Shown: positions 44,242 through 54,103 of the stretch, one piece after another
Layout of the letters: the number at the start of each line of letters is the position of its first letter
How positions within the stretch are numbered: position 1 is the stretch's first letter
Origin: Bacteroidota bacterium
GTDB taxonomy: Bacteria; Bacteroidota; Ignavibacteria; Palsa-1295
Direction of reading: 5' to 3'
Length of the DNA stretch: 64,000 nucleotides
Assembly (NCBI GenBank): GCA_021324685.1
Contig: JAJPIQ010000043.1
Location: 17,637 to 81,636, forward strand
Notes under the pieces: generated by a model
What the model saw: the letters and a program-made list of their open reading frames with translations, nothing else
What the model was told of the DNA's origin: nothing
The model's database searches: none
Position numbers and translations under genes: made by a program

Positions 44242-45516
44242 ATGAACTCCTCGACGATTTTAAGTCTCAAAGAAATACCCTTACAGGCCGACCTTTTCGA
44301 ACGTTATCGTATCGTCCGTGAAACGACACGCTGGATCTGCGAGCCGCTTACGATCGAGGACTGCGTCGTGCAGACGGCCATCGAATGCTCGCCGGTGAAG
44401 TGGCAGCTAGCCCATACGACCTGGTTTTTTGAAACATTCGTCCTTATCGCGCACGACACATCCTACAAGCCGTTTCATTCAAAATTTAACTACCTCTTTA
44501 ATTCATATTATAATGCGGTCGGAGCGCGTACACCGCGCGATCTGCGTGGGCAGATGTCCCGGCCGACGATGGAGGAAGTCTGGCACTATCGCGAACATGT
44601 CGACCGAGCAATGGAACGGTTTTGCAGACACGAACTTCCGGAGGATATCTTCCGCACGATCGAACTCGGACTGAACCACGAGCAGCAGCACCAGGAACTG
44701 ATCGTCACCGATGTAAAGACCGTTCTCGCGATGAATCCCCTGCGGCCCGTCTATCGGGAACGGGAAATTCGTTCGGCCGCCGTCCCGGCGCATGCCTGGG
44801 TCTCCTTCGACGAGGGATTGTACGAGTTCGGCGCCCGAGGGAATGACTTTTATTTTGACAACGAGGGTCCCCGGCACCGCCAGTACCTCGATTCGTTCGC
44901 AATTGGGAACCGTTTAATCACGTGCGGAGAATACCTGGCGTTCATCCGGGACGGTGGATATCGGACCCCGTCGCTCTGGCTTTCGGATGGCTGGGCCCGA
45001 GTGGCGGAAGAAGCCTGGAACGCACCGAAATATTGGGAACCGATAGAGGACGAATGGTGGCAGATGACGCTTCAGGGCCTCCGGCGCATTGAAGATTCGG
45101 AACCCGTGGTGCACGTAAGTCACTATGAGGCCGATGCTTTTGCCACATGGTATGGGGCGCGGCTGCCGACCGAATTGGAATGGGAACTGGTGGCGACGAA
45201 TCATCCGCCGAAAGGAAATTTCCTCGAAAACGGCAATTTTCATCCCGTCCCTCTTGATGTGAATTCCGAGCCGATCGGCCAGCTCTTTGGAGACGTCTGG
45301 GAATGGACGCGCAGTGCCTATCTACCGTACCCCGGCTTTACCGTGGCTCCCGGTGCATTGGGAGAATACAATGGGAAGTTCATGTCCAATCAAATGGTCC
45401 TTCGCGGCGGTTCGTGTGTGACGCCTCGTCACCATATTCGGCCGACCTATAGGAACTTCTTCCCGTCGGAGTCCCGCTGGCAGTTCAGTGGCATTCGCCT
45501 GGCTACAACCGCTTAA
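44242..45516 (+). CDS. egtB: Ergothioneine biosynthesis-type sulfoxide synthase
   Basis: A 424-residue non-haem iron enzyme joining cysteine or gamma-glutamylcysteine sulfur to hercynine. The DinB-like N-terminal part carries the iron-binding His set: LAHTTWFFE (His58) and NHEQQHQEL (His146, His150). The C-terminal FGE-sulfatase-like domain (from about 180) ends in VLRGGSCVTPRHHIRPTYRNFFP and RWQFSGIRLA, which is typical. No egtD methyltransferase is adjacent. It is convergent with the FG-GAP gene; their stop codons overlap. Confidence 0.88.
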   Translation: MNSSTILSLKEIPLQADLFERYRIVRETTRWICEPLTIEDCVVQTAIECSPVKWQLAHTTWFFETFVLIAHDTSYKPFHSKFNYLFNSYYNAVGARTPRDLRGQMSRPTMEEVWHYREHVDRAMERFCRHELPEDIFRTIELGLNHEQQHQELIVTDVKTVLAMNPLRPVYREREIRSAAVPAHAWVSFDEGLYEFGARGNDFYFDNEGPRHRQYLDSFAIGNRLITCGEYLAFIRDGGYRTPSLWLSDGWARVAEEAWNAPKYWEPIEDEWWQMTLQGLRRIEDSEPVVHVSHYEADAFATWYGARLPTELEWELVATNHPPKGNFLENGNFHPVPLDVNSEPIGQLFGDVWEWTRSAYLPYPGFTVAPGALGEYNGKFMSNQMVLRGGSCVTPRHHIRPTYRNFFPSESRWQFSGIRLATTA

Positions 45517-48260
45517 GCAAAACATCGAAGGCGTCCGTCCGCCGTCACAAGATAAATCTCGGAGCTACCATCGCCATCGAAATCGGCGGCGATCGGCGAT
45601 CCGACGGACGCTCCCATCTCCTGCTCCCCGATAACGGCAAAGGTTTTGCCATCGAATCCGATCGCTAAGAGCCGGCCATCGTTCGTTCCAAAAATAAATT
45701 CCGGATTTGTATCGCCATCGATATCGAGCGTCAGGACATCGGTCGTGATCGCCTTGAGATCGAGCGATGCACGCAAAGCACCGGAATCATAATCGTAGAT
45801 GCGAAACGTTCCATCGGCATGGCCCTGTCCCCATTCGATTTTTCCATCTCCGTCCACGTCGCCGATCCCTGGCAATCGATAGAGAACGTCACCGGCCGAG
45901 GCAATATGCCACCACCGCGCGATTCCACTCGGGAGGATAGACCCGAAACCGCCGAGGCATCCAGCGATAATAAGATCGTCATTCAAAATAAGAGGAGTGC
46001 CATACGCGGTGAAGGGGTCGTCCGCAGATACGGCCGTCGAAAGGGACTGCTCTTTCCACTGGTTCCGGCGTTTCATCTCATCGGACGTCCAACTCGTCAA
46101 TAATTCCGGTTCCCGGACAAACGTCCCGGTTTCCAAGTCGATACGGCAAAGGGTATCTTTCGCGCAAAATACTGCAGAAGCTCGGCCATCGCGCTCGAAT
46201 ATCGACGATGTTCCCCACGGCCCGACTCCCCGGCCGAATTCTTTTTCACCGATGCGATCGATCCGCCAAAGGATTTCGCCATTCTCGATCAACATCCCAA
46301 GCGAGCATTCGCTATTCATCGAGTGTGAACGATAAAAACTAAGGGCCATCGCCGGACCCCGCGAGTGCTGAAACCAAAGCCAGTCATAACAGCCAATTCG
46401 ATTCCCAGGCTCGCTCGCTGGAAGATCGGGAAAATCGTAAAATCGCTCGCGCACTCCCTGAAGCGTATAAAGCGAAAGGCGCGAGTGTAAAAGCCCTTCA
46501 TCGTCCACGACGACAATTCGTGGACCGCGCTCGGTCAAAATAATGGACGGTACGTGAAAAACGTTGTCATACCCGATCCGGCTGCGTCCGCAGATCGTCG
46601 TCCGTTTTGCGTCCCGCGATTCCGCGCCTTGGAATTCCGCACTTCGATTGTGAATCCGATCCGCACTCAGAATGTGAATGCGATTTGAAAAATCCGGTAT
46701 GATAAGATAGCGGGATTCCTCCCAACGGACGACGCACGGCACCGGACCGGGCCTTGCCGCAATATGTGCTTCCGTAGTAAGATGATAACCGCAGCTTAAA
46801 AAATGTTCGGTGCCACGCGCGGCCGAAATCTTTTTAATAGCTCCATCGCGTTCGCTGACATACAGAGCATGTTCCGTTGCTAAAGCCAAACGAGCATCCG
46901 GGGAGACTTCGTCCGTGCCGACGCGGGAAGTATTCAACGACCGGTCTAACAGATGAAGCCCTTCGGGATTGAAGAAAAAGATTCCGTTTTTGCCGTCGAA
47001 CCGGCCGTCCCAAATTTCGTGCGCAGCAAAGACATCCGGCTTGAATTCAGAAGACCTTCCATGCGTCGGAACGGCTCGGACCGCGAAGCGGCCGGTCCCC
47101 AAGGTTGCGATCGTTCGCTCGTTCCGTACCGAATAGATCGAAAGCTCACTGCTGGGCCGGGTCGCACGACCGAGTTCATGGCTTAGGCATAGTTCTGGCC
47201 TTCCATCGCCATCGGTGTCCTGCACGCCGCACAGGTATTGGTCCGGGAGGTCCAGGATCTTTTCCCCGGTTTCCGCGCGAATAAGTTCCGTATACCAACG
47301 GCCATCTTTTCGGTCGTTAAAGATACTGACAGCGATCTCGAAACGACCGTCCCCGTCGAAATCGCGAATCGAATTCGAGGTATAACGGAGTTCGGTCGTA
47401 TCGCTCGGGTAGATATGTTCAATAAAGCGGTCCCATAACGGAGAGAAGGTTCCCTGGCCGTTGTTCCCAAGGACCGCCATATGACGCGAAACTTTATCGC
47501 TCAGGATCACGGCTTCGAGACGGCCGTCACGATTGATATCGACCAACTCGAAATGACCGTAATTTCTTCGACGTTCTTCATCCGAAGTCCATACGGTCTG
47601 AGAGATCATGGTCCCGTTGTTCGGTTCGAACACATACACGCCGCCGATACGCGCAATGACGATCTCATCGGTGCCGTCGGTATTGACGTCGCCGATTGCG
47701 ATCGAAGGATGGTATCCATCGTCCATCCACAGTCGATGCCGCACGTGCCCACCCCGTACATCGTTTCCAAAGTCGTACATCCATACTTCCTTGCTTGAAA
47801 AACAAGGCACCAGCACCTGCATACCGGCGCCAAAAAACGCGTGGACGTTGAACATTCCGGCATAGGTGCCATAGGAGTGCGGAGGGCCGACGGTATCGCG
47901 GAATAAAAATTCTCCTGATTCGGCCGAAATGACGATAATTTCCGCTCCATTGCTGGTCAGCACTTCGAGGCGCCCATCGCCGTCCAAATCGAACACGCCG
48001 GCAATGCCATGGGCACCGAACGGCCGTGTGCGCCACCGGAATATCCCGTCGGAACTGATCCGTTGAAGTCCGCCCGCATCGGCCATGAGAAGATCATGGG
48101 AACCATCGCCTACGGCGACTATTTCCTGGTACCCACCACCGATCGCGATCGACCATCGTTCTTCCAGCTTCGATTTTGCATTTCGGGCCAGCGGCTGCAC
48201 TCCGAGTCGCGAATCATCGCGTCGGTAATCGTGCCATTCGCCCGGTGGAACCCTATTCAC
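45513..48260 (-). CDS. FG-GAP/VCBS-type repeat protein without signal peptide
   Basis: A 915-residue protein with calcium-binding FG-GAP-like repeats: DLDGDGRLEVL, DVNTDGTDEIVIA, DINRDGRLEAV, DFDGDGRFEIA, DTDGDGRPEL, DVDGDGKIEW, DIDGDTNPEF and DFDGDGSSEIYL. No signal peptide or T9SS tail is visible; it begins MNRVPPGEWHDYRRDDS. The fold is a large propeller. Its ATG overlaps the stop of the Gfo/Idh/MocA gene (ATGA), so both are made together. Similar repeat architecture occurs in some polysaccharide lyases, but no catalytic motif could be identified. Export despite the lack of signal, or cytoplasmic location, is unresolved. Confidence 0.75.
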   Translation of the reverse strand: MNRVPPGEWHDYRRDDSRLGVQPLARNAKSKLEERWSIAIGGGYQEIVAVGDGSHDLLMADAGGLQRISSDGIFRWRTRPFGAHGIAGVFDLDGDGRLEVLTSNGAEIIVISAESGEFLFRDTVGPPHSYGTYAGMFNVHAFFGAGMQVLVPCFSSKEVWMYDFGNDVRGGHVRHRLWMDDGYHPSIAIGDVNTDGTDEIVIARIGGVYVFEPNNGTMISQTVWTSDEERRRNYGHFELVDINRDGRLEAVILSDKVSRHMAVLGNNGQGTFSPLWDRFIEHIYPSDTTELRYTSNSIRDFDGDGRFEIAVSIFNDRKDGRWYTELIRAETGEKILDLPDQYLCGVQDTDGDGRPELCLSHELGRATRPSSELSIYSVRNERTIATLGTGRFAVRAVPTHGRSSEFKPDVFAAHEIWDGRFDGKNGIFFFNPEGLHLLDRSLNTSRVGTDEVSPDARLALATEHALYVSERDGAIKKISAARGTEHFLSCGYHLTTEAHIAARPGPVPCVVRWEESRYLIIPDFSNRIHILSADRIHNRSAEFQGAESRDAKRTTICGRSRIGYDNVFHVPSIILTERGPRIVVVDDEGLLHSRLSLYTLQGVRERFYDFPDLPASEPGNRIGCYDWLWFQHSRGPAMALSFYRSHSMNSECSLGMLIENGEILWRIDRIGEKEFGRGVGPWGTSSIFERDGRASAVFCAKDTLCRIDLETGTFVREPELLTSWTSDEMKRRNQWKEQSLSTAVSADDPFTAYGTPLILNDDLIIAGCLGGFGSILPSGIARWWHIASAGDVLYRLPGIGDVDGDGKIEWGQGHADGTFRIYDYDSGALRASLDLKAITTDVLTLDIDGDTNPEFIFGTNDGRLLAIGFDGKTFAVIGEQEMGASVGSPIAADFDGDGSSEIYLVTADGRLRCFA

Positions 48261-49228
48261 GGAAGATCGAGGAGCGATTGTGGCATGTGGGTGCGAATGG
48301 ATTCGATCCCACGCAGGAGGATCATCTCCGCGCGCAGCCCATGTACTTCATTCGTTTCCGGCTGGCGGCGTTCGGCGAGCGACCGAAGGAACTCTCGGTC
48401 CTCGTTCAAAAATCCGTCTTCTTCACCCTCGAACGTATGGTGCTCGTGCCCGTCATAATAGCTCAGCTTCTTCAGGCGATCGTACAGGTGCACCGTCTCG
48501 ATGCCATTCATGGCCTGGATCGAAAACTTCCCATCGTGCGGCATTTCCCCCGCATCTGCGATCCGGAGCGAAGCAACTGCCTCATTCTCGAACGCGATCG
48601 TCGCGCACATCGTATCTCGAAACTCAGGTCCGAGCGAAGGATGCCGAAGGTTCCCTCCTTCGGCAAAGATGCGCACGGGCCGGGCTTGTGCAAGGTCGAG
48701 CAGGAGTTCCACCGCATGACACCCCTGTGAAAGGACATTTCCACCACCTTTAAGCGGATCGTTCGCCCAGGAATCGTCCGGCCAGCGCCGCTCGATCACT
48801 TCCGCAGAAAGCACCTGGGGAGATTTTAAAAGTTCTTTGGCCTTGCGCGTTAAGGACATGTAATGAAATTTGAAACCGGTCATACACTGGACCCCGTTTG
48901 CCCGAACAGCATTCGAAATCTCTCGGCCGTCGTGCTCCGTGATCGCCATTGGCTTTTCGATAAAAAGATGCTTACCCGCGCTCGCCGCGAGCGACGCCAG
49001 TGGCGCATGCGTATCGTGATAGGTGCAGATATAAACCGCTTCGATCTCATCCGAATGAATGGCATCCTCTGCACGATCTGTCGCGCGCCCGGAATAACGC
49101 GCGGCGAGCCGTTCTGCGCGCCTTCGATCTTTATCGGCAAACAGCATCGGCGGATTTCCGAGTTGAGCAAGCATGTGGGCATGTGTTTCACCGATCAGCC
49201 CACAGCCCAGGATCGCGATTTTGAACAT
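48257..49228 (-). CDS. Gfo/Idh/MocA-family sugar oxidoreductase
   Basis: A 323-residue NAD(P)-dependent dehydrogenase. A Rossmann motif ILGCGLIGETHAHML (5-19) and the conserved EKPMAITEHDG near 94 mark the family, with GGGNVLSQGCHAVELLLDL containing the second conserved His region. Members oxidise or reduce sugars, inositols or biliverdin. Substrate unknown. It is coupled to the FG-GAP gene by an ATGA overlap, which suggests a carbohydrate role. Confidence 0.88.
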   Translation of the reverse strand: MFKIAILGCGLIGETHAHMLAQLGNPPMLFADKDRRRAERLAARYSGRATDRAEDAIHSDEIEAVYICTYHDTHAPLASLAASAGKHLFIEKPMAITEHDGREISNAVRANGVQCMTGFKFHYMSLTRKAKELLKSPQVLSAEVIERRWPDDSWANDPLKGGGNVLSQGCHAVELLLDLAQARPVRIFAEGGNLRHPSLGPEFRDTMCATIAFENEAVASLRIADAGEMPHDGKFSIQAMNGIETVHLYDRLKKLSYYDGHEHHTFEGEEDGFLNEDREFLRSLAERRQPETNEVHGLRAEMILLRGIESIRTHMPQSLLDLP

Positions 49229-49310
49229 TTTCGCTTCAAAAATACAGAGAAAACATTACCGTAGCTCGGATCGAGAGATCGACCGAATATCCATGGAACG
49301 ATTCTGGGTA

Positions 49311-50234
49311 CTAACGAAGGACTCGGATCGCTCCCGGATGAATACGGACCGAAATTTCATACACGCGATCGGCCGGCGTGGCAAAAATTTCTCCATCGGT
49401 ATGAATGGGAAGCGGGTCGCGCGAGGTAACGTGGAGCGTCGAAAACTGCCTCAAGAGCATTGCTCGCGATCGTAGGTGCTGACCGCTACGAGTGCCGGGC
49501 AGGAGACGGAGAATAGAAAGACGCGAAAGTGCGCTGGCCATCAGCATATCGAGCCTGCCATCGTCGATGCGAGCGGCTGGCGCCATGAGAAAGGCGCCGC
49601 CCTCTCGAGGGCCGTTTGCTAATGTCAGGAGCGTAATCTTTTCTGAAAACCGGTGATGATCGACCGTCAGGTCGACTTCGGTCATACTGTTTCCCTCAAG
49701 GAGTGTTGCGAGGGTCCCGGCCACATATTTTGCGCTCCCTTTTATGGCATGAAATCGCCGGGCTCGGATCGCTACTAATGCATTAAGCCCAATGCCAACG
49801 GTATTCAGCCAATAGACAAGTGTTCCGCGTTTATTCTGCATGGAACCGACATCGACCGGCGAACTCCGACCGTGAAAGATACGCTGAAGGGCTGCTTCGG
49901 GCTCGTGAGGAATCTTTGCTGCAAACGCAAAATCGTTCGCGCTGCCCATCGGTAAAATTCCCAGGGCCGGACGCACGTGAGGTTCGAGCTCCATTATACC
50001 GTTCAGGATGCCGTGAACCGTTCCGTCGCCCCCTACCGCAACGATCGCGGAAGCGCCTTCGGAAGCCGCCTGAAGGGCCAGGTACTTCGCGTCCGTCGGA
50101 GTGTAGGTCTCCCACCACGGGAATTTATTGCCCAGGATTTCACACACGCGCGACACCCGTTTTGCCTGCGACGCTCCGCCAGAAATCGGATTGTAAATAA
50201 AATATGGCGTGGAACCTGACAATGGAACAATCAC
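49311..50234 (-). CDS. Diacylglycerol kinase-family lipid kinase
   Basis: A 307-residue cytoplasmic or peripheral kinase of the YegS/DAGK catalytic type. The nucleotide loop AIVAVGGDGTVHGILNGIM is near residue 63, followed by LGILPMGSANDFA; the end (HTDGEIFATP) is the usual second lobe motif. It phosphorylates diacylglycerol, sphingosine-like or isoprenoid lipids. A GTG start (50234) is used as no ATG is near. A sphingolipid role is possible given the fusion at 61 kb, but there is no direct link. Confidence 0.88.
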   Translation of the reverse strand: MIVPLSGSTPYFIYNPISGGASQAKRVSRVCEILGNKFPWWETYTPTDAKYLALQAASEGASAIVAVGGDGTVHGILNGIMELEPHVRPALGILPMGSANDFAFAAKIPHEPEAALQRIFHGRSSPVDVGSMQNKRGTLVYWLNTVGIGLNALVAIRARRFHAIKGSAKYVAGTLATLLEGNSMTEVDLTVDHHRFSEKITLLTLANGPREGGAFLMAPAARIDDGRLDMLMASALSRLSILRLLPGTRSGQHLRSRAMLLRQFSTLHVTSRDPLPIHTDGEIFATPADRVYEISVRIHPGAIRVLR

Positions 50235-50277
50235 AAAAGAACAGTGGCAATATCACAAGAAAGAACTCCGAAGCCGC

Positions 50278-50871
50278 TTATGGCGTGCCCCGGGAGTGCC
50301 GGCGTAGTTCGGCGTCCAGGGTTTCTCCCAGTAATTCAGCGAGCTCTTCGAACAGCAAAAGATCGTCACTCATCAATAAGCGGTTTTTACCGGTCGTCAA
50401 AACGGTTAGCGCTCCCAGGACGCGCCCGCGAGCGACAAGCGGGACACAGATAAAAGAGCGTACGCTTATACCATCTACGACAAGTTGCGCTTCAAATTCG
50501 GATCCTGCCGGAGAAAACAATCGGCTGCCGATACGATCGTTCACGCCCGGGATAAACTGGGCCTTACCGGTTTTGATGACGCGTGGATAACCATACGATG
50601 CCGTTAGCGGTAAGGGATGTTCCGAGCGATATTTCGCAAGGACTTCTTCCATGCGTGAGTCGGTATGTCGCGTAATGGCTCGCGCGATCGTACCGTCGTC
50701 TTCCACGAGATCGATCGACGCAGAGTCGGCAAGATGCTCTAAAATACTCTCGAGCGCCCGGGCGAACACATCGGCGATCCGGCTCTCCGTTTTACACGCA
50801 GCAGCGACTTCCTGCCGAACGATCTCACGTTCTGCGGCACGATGATTTCGATCCGTTTTACTATTGGCCAT
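50278..50871 (-). CDS. GAF-domain protein
   Basis: A 197-residue protein with a single GAF domain at about 40-185 (SFICVPLVARGRVLGALTVLTTGK is characteristic). It has no output domain, so it may be a stand-alone sensor of small molecules or redox. The ATG at 50871 (MANSKTDRNH) is preferred; an upstream extension lacks GAF similarity. It ends 43 bp before the kinase start on the same strand, so they may be co-transcribed. Confidence 0.78.
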   Translation of the reverse strand: MANSKTDRNHRAAEREIVRQEVAAACKTESRIADVFARALESILEHLADSASIDLVEDDGTIARAITRHTDSRMEEVLAKYRSEHPLPLTASYGYPRVIKTGKAQFIPGVNDRIGSRLFSPAGSEFEAQLVVDGISVRSFICVPLVARGRVLGALTVLTTGKNRLLMSDDLLLFEELAELLGETLDAELRRHSRGTP

Positions 50872-51355
50872 AGTGCCTGAAAAAATCGTAAAAGTTCGTA
50901 TGGGCCCGGAATGACGAGGGTCATTCCGAATGCGTTCTGCAGGCGTTCCCACGGACACCTGCAGAGGACCAGAGTGACGACGAAAACGATTGCAAAGACG
51001 ATGGGCAGGTCAGGCGAGTCCCACGGCAATGGATTCAGCGAAAGAATTTTCGCATATGAAGCTCTTTGAGCTATTACTGATCTCCGGCTATTCGTGCGAA
51101 TTCGCAGAAATCCGGATATTGGATCCGATAAGACACTACGAGAACGAAGGCGATGGGAAAATTCCGCATGCCTTGAAGATGCTGAGAATTTCAGCGCTGC
51201 GGTTCAGGCGATACCCGCAATAGGCGAGATTGGACTTTTAATCAAATACAATCTAATAAAGACTACTCTTTATCATGAACGTTGGTTCCAAATGAAATTA
51301 ATTTTTCGTGTATAAAAATAAATTATTTGAAAAATAGTGCTGAAAGAAAATGGAT
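50872..51355. other. Intergenic region, no gene seen
   Basis: A 484-bp gap with only short overlapping plus-strand frames (50990-51223, 51094-51315) that show no known family. The last ~120 bp are strongly AT-rich. It must hold the promoter of the GAF gene; nothing else is apparent. A decayed gene cannot be excluded. Confidence 0.45.
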
Positions 51356-52333
51356 TTAGAATGCAGTTTCTTTCTTTACTTTGAATTCCTGGAGTCGCTC
51401 GATACAGCGTTCGAGCGAGGTCACTTGCATGAGTTCGGACCGAACGCGTCCGCCCCCGTGGACTTCCCGAAGGTAACCCGCATAATGTTTACGAAATGCA
51501 AATACCCCCCGCTGTTCGCCTCGGATCTCACAGGAATGCACTAAGTGCCGCACGCAAAGCTCGATGCGCTCTTCGAGGGTCGGCTGGTGGTAACTTCCCT
51601 TTTCCCGGAGTTCTTTAATTTGCTGGAAAATAAATGGGTTGGTGATCGCGCCGCGTGCGATCATAACGCCATCGCACCCCGTCTCACGAAATGCTCGTTC
51701 GGCATCTTCCGGTGTTTTTACATCGCCGTTCAAGAACACGGGGATCGAGACCACATTCTTAATTTTGGGAATCCAGGTCCAGTCCGCTTCACCGTTGTGG
51801 CCCTGAGAACGCGTCCGGCAGTGGATCGTCAACGCTTTCGCTCCGGCTTGTTCCAGCATGGGTGCGATCTCCAGGATATTGATGGTATTTTGATCCCATC
51901 CCAGCCGCGTTTTGACTGTGACGGGCAGCCTGACCGCATCGACCACCGCGCGGACCATTCGCTCCATGCGATCGGGATCTTTGAGCAGGCCGGCCCCGGC
52001 CCCGTGGCCGACAACGTTTTTCACCCAGCAACCGCAGTTAATGTCGATAAAATCGGGACCGGCAGCTTCAGAAATTTGTGCGGCATCGCGCATCACTTCC
52101 GGATCGCCCCCATATATTTGAATAGCGACGGGACGCTCCTTGGGGTCCGTAACCAGCTTTTTGATCGATTTCGCAGCCTGCCGGATGAGCGCTTCAGACG
52201 AAATAAATTCTGTGTACACCGCATCCGCGCCATGCTCCCGCATGATCAGCCGAAAGGAAACGTCCGTAACGTCCTCCATCGGGGCCAGCAGGAGCAGCTT
52301 TTCACCTAATTCCAAATTCTCGATCGCTACCAT
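51356..52333 (-). CDS. dusB: tRNA-dihydrouridine synthase
   Basis: A 325-residue FMN enzyme that reduces uridines in tRNA. LLLAPMEDVTDVSFR (16-30), the active-site Cys in DFIDINCGCWVKNVVGHGAGAGLL (usually INMGCP), AKALTIHCRTRSQGH and IPVFLNGDVKTPEDA are clear. Cys in GCW replaces the usual GCP context, a mild change that keeps the catalytic Cys. The ATG at 52333 is better than a GTG three codons upstream. It is last of a minus-strand run beginning at 55968. DusB/DusA subtype cannot be settled by eye. Confidence 0.9.
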   Translation of the reverse strand: MVAIENLELGEKLLLLAPMEDVTDVSFRLIMREHGADAVYTEFISSEALIRQAAKSIKKLVTDPKERPVAIQIYGGDPEVMRDAAQISEAAGPDFIDINCGCWVKNVVGHGAGAGLLKDPDRMERMVRAVVDAVRLPVTVKTRLGWDQNTINILEIAPMLEQAGAKALTIHCRTRSQGHNGEADWTWIPKIKNVVSIPVFLNGDVKTPEDAERAFRETGCDGVMIARGAITNPFIFQQIKELREKGSYHQPTLEERIELCVRHLVHSCEIRGEQRGVFAFRKHYAGYLREVHGGGRVRSELMQVTSLERCIERLQEFKVKKETAF

Positions 52334-52369
52334 GAAGTGCACTGTAACGAGAATTTGGGATTCGAGTTC

Positions 52370-53323
52370 TCATCCCGGTTTTAGCTTGCCGACGAGTTCC
52401 TGTGCGAGATCGAAACTCGTACGTTCGCGAGAAATAATACGGTCGAGTTCCGTTTCGAGTGTTTTTGTACGTTCGGGGGTCCAGAAATCGAAGTGGAGGA
52501 TGGCTTCGACAAGTTCCCGCACTCGTTCCCGCTCGCGCGACTTGCGTCGCACCAAAAACTGTCCGGTGGAGTCGAGATATTCGCGATGTTTTTGCACCGT
52601 CTCCCAGACCTTTTCGATCCCAACGTTCTTGCTGGCGGTGGTCTGAATCACGGGCGGAATCCATTCGTCCGCCGCATGCGTCACGCGCATCGTGAGAATC
52701 GTTTTCAACGCTCGCACCGCTTGTTCGGCGCCTTCCCGATCGCTTTTATTGACCACAAAAAAGTCTGCGATCTCCATCAGGCCCGATTTCATTGCCTGCA
52801 CCGCATCCCCGGACTCGGGCACCAGTACAACGATGGTGGTATCGGCCGCTTTCGCAATATCGAGTTCGGACTGGCCGACTCCGACGGTCTCGAAAATCAC
52901 GATATCGAAGCCGGCCGCATCCAGGATATCGGCGGCATCTTTGGCTTTGGCGGACAATCCGCCCAGCGACCCGCGCGTCGCCATGGAACGAACATAGACG
53001 CCTTCGTCCATCGAAACATCCTGCATGCGAATTCGGTCGCCAAGTAACGCACCGCCGGTGAACGGCGAGGTCGGATCGACGGCGATGATCGCTACGGTCT
53101 TCCCGAGCGAACGGATCAGTTTCGTGAGTTCCGACGTCAGCGTTGATTTTCCGGCTCCGGGCGGACCGGTAATCCCGATCCGGTAGGCGTTTCCCATCTT
53201 TTTCACGAGGCGGTGCAACAATGCACCGGCGTTTTGGGAATCGTTTTCTACCGTGGAAATGGCGCGAGCAATGGCGCGACGGTCACCTTCGGAAACGCGA
53301 GTGGCGAGATCGGCAGTCGTCAT
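52370..53323 (-). CDS. meaB: Methylmalonyl-CoA mutase-associated GTPase MeaB
   Basis: A 317-residue G3E GTPase that guards B12-dependent methylmalonyl-CoA mutase or a related mutase. Walker A GITGPPGAGKSTLT is near residue 51, then AVDPTSPFTGGALLGDRIRM, ETVGVGQSE and NKSDREGAEQ (base specificity). The ATG at 53323 gives the typical start (TTADLATRVSEGDRRAIARAI); an in-frame TTG lies 12 bases upstream. The mutase genes are not in the window. Confidence 0.92.
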   Translation of the reverse strand: MTTADLATRVSEGDRRAIARAISTVENDSQNAGALLHRLVKKMGNAYRIGITGPPGAGKSTLTSELTKLIRSLGKTVAIIAVDPTSPFTGGALLGDRIRMQDVSMDEGVYVRSMATRGSLGGLSAKAKDAADILDAAGFDIVIFETVGVGQSELDIAKAADTTIVVLVPESGDAVQAMKSGLMEIADFFVVNKSDREGAEQAVRALKTILTMRVTHAADEWIPPVIQTTASKNVGIEKVWETVQKHREYLDSTGQFLVRRKSRERERVRELVEAILHFDFWTPERTKTLETELDRIISRERTSFDLAQELVGKLKPG

Positions 53324-53375
53324 GAGACCACACAAACATCAATCGGGCTCGGGCCGTGCTTCCGATTTTTCGATG

Positions 53376-54101
53376 TTATTTTTTCGCGGAACAAATAAAA
53401 TTTTCGGTCCAAATGTCCTGCGTTTTTCGAACTTCGATCAGACGGGCAAGGTCGGCCCCGAAGCGGATCGCACGCCAAAGCATGGACCGTACGATCCCCG
53501 TCACTCCGTTGGCAACGGGAGCACACTCTGCAAATCGCGCCGTTCGAAATCCCGACACGGTGAGAAGTTGTTTCATGGAACCTGGGGTCAGGATGGTTTC
53601 GTGGGTCAGGTCCCCATAAATAATCTGACCTGGAAAAAGCCCTTCCCCATTCACCGTCTGCAATAAGAGCATTCCATTGCGAGTCAGCGACCTCGAGATC
53701 AGATCGAAAAGGCGAAGCAGTTCCTGCTTTGTAAAATGCTCGACCACGTCGATCGCGATAATACAATCGAATGCCCCTTCGGTCCCGTGAAGGTATTCGA
53801 ACACATCGGCACATTCGGCGTTCAAGCCGCTTTTCGTCGCGAGTTCGATCTGCTCGAGGGAAATATCGATACCGATAACGTTCTGGAACCCTTTCTGATG
53901 GAGATATTGCAGCATCCGGCCATGACCGCAGCCGATTTCCAGAATCGGTGCGGATTTCGGAACGTCTTTCAGGAAAGGGAGATAGCGCGCATTACACCAT
54001 TGATAATAATGCGCAAGTTCCGCCGCCGTCAGCGTTGCGTTCTCCGGCTTGAACGTGCTGACGTAACGGTCGTACAACTGCCGAACGGATTCCGATTCCA
54101 A
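53376..54101 (-). CDS. Class I SAM-dependent methyltransferase
   Basis: A 241-residue methyltransferase. SAM-binding motif I ILEIGCGHGRMLQYL is near residue 53, followed by VIGIDISLEQIELA and the post-motif IIAIDVVEHF. Such UbiG/Cfa-like enzymes act on quinones, lipids or sugars. The start codon is TTG (54101), two bases after the stop of the GNAT-like gene, so the two are coupled; the acceptor could be a lipid made by that acyltransferase (inference). Confidence 0.85.
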   Translation of the reverse strand: MESESVRQLYDRYVSTFKPENATLTAAELAHYYQWCNARYLPFLKDVPKSAPILEIGCGHGRMLQYLHQKGFQNVIGIDISLEQIELATKSGLNAECADVFEYLHGTEGAFDCIIAIDVVEHFTKQELLRLFDLISRSLTRNGMLLLQTVNGEGLFPGQIIYGDLTHETILTPGSMKQLLTVSGFRTARFAECAPVANGVTGIVRSMLWRAIRFGADLARLIEVRKTQDIWTENFICSAKK

Positions 54102-54103
54102 CG

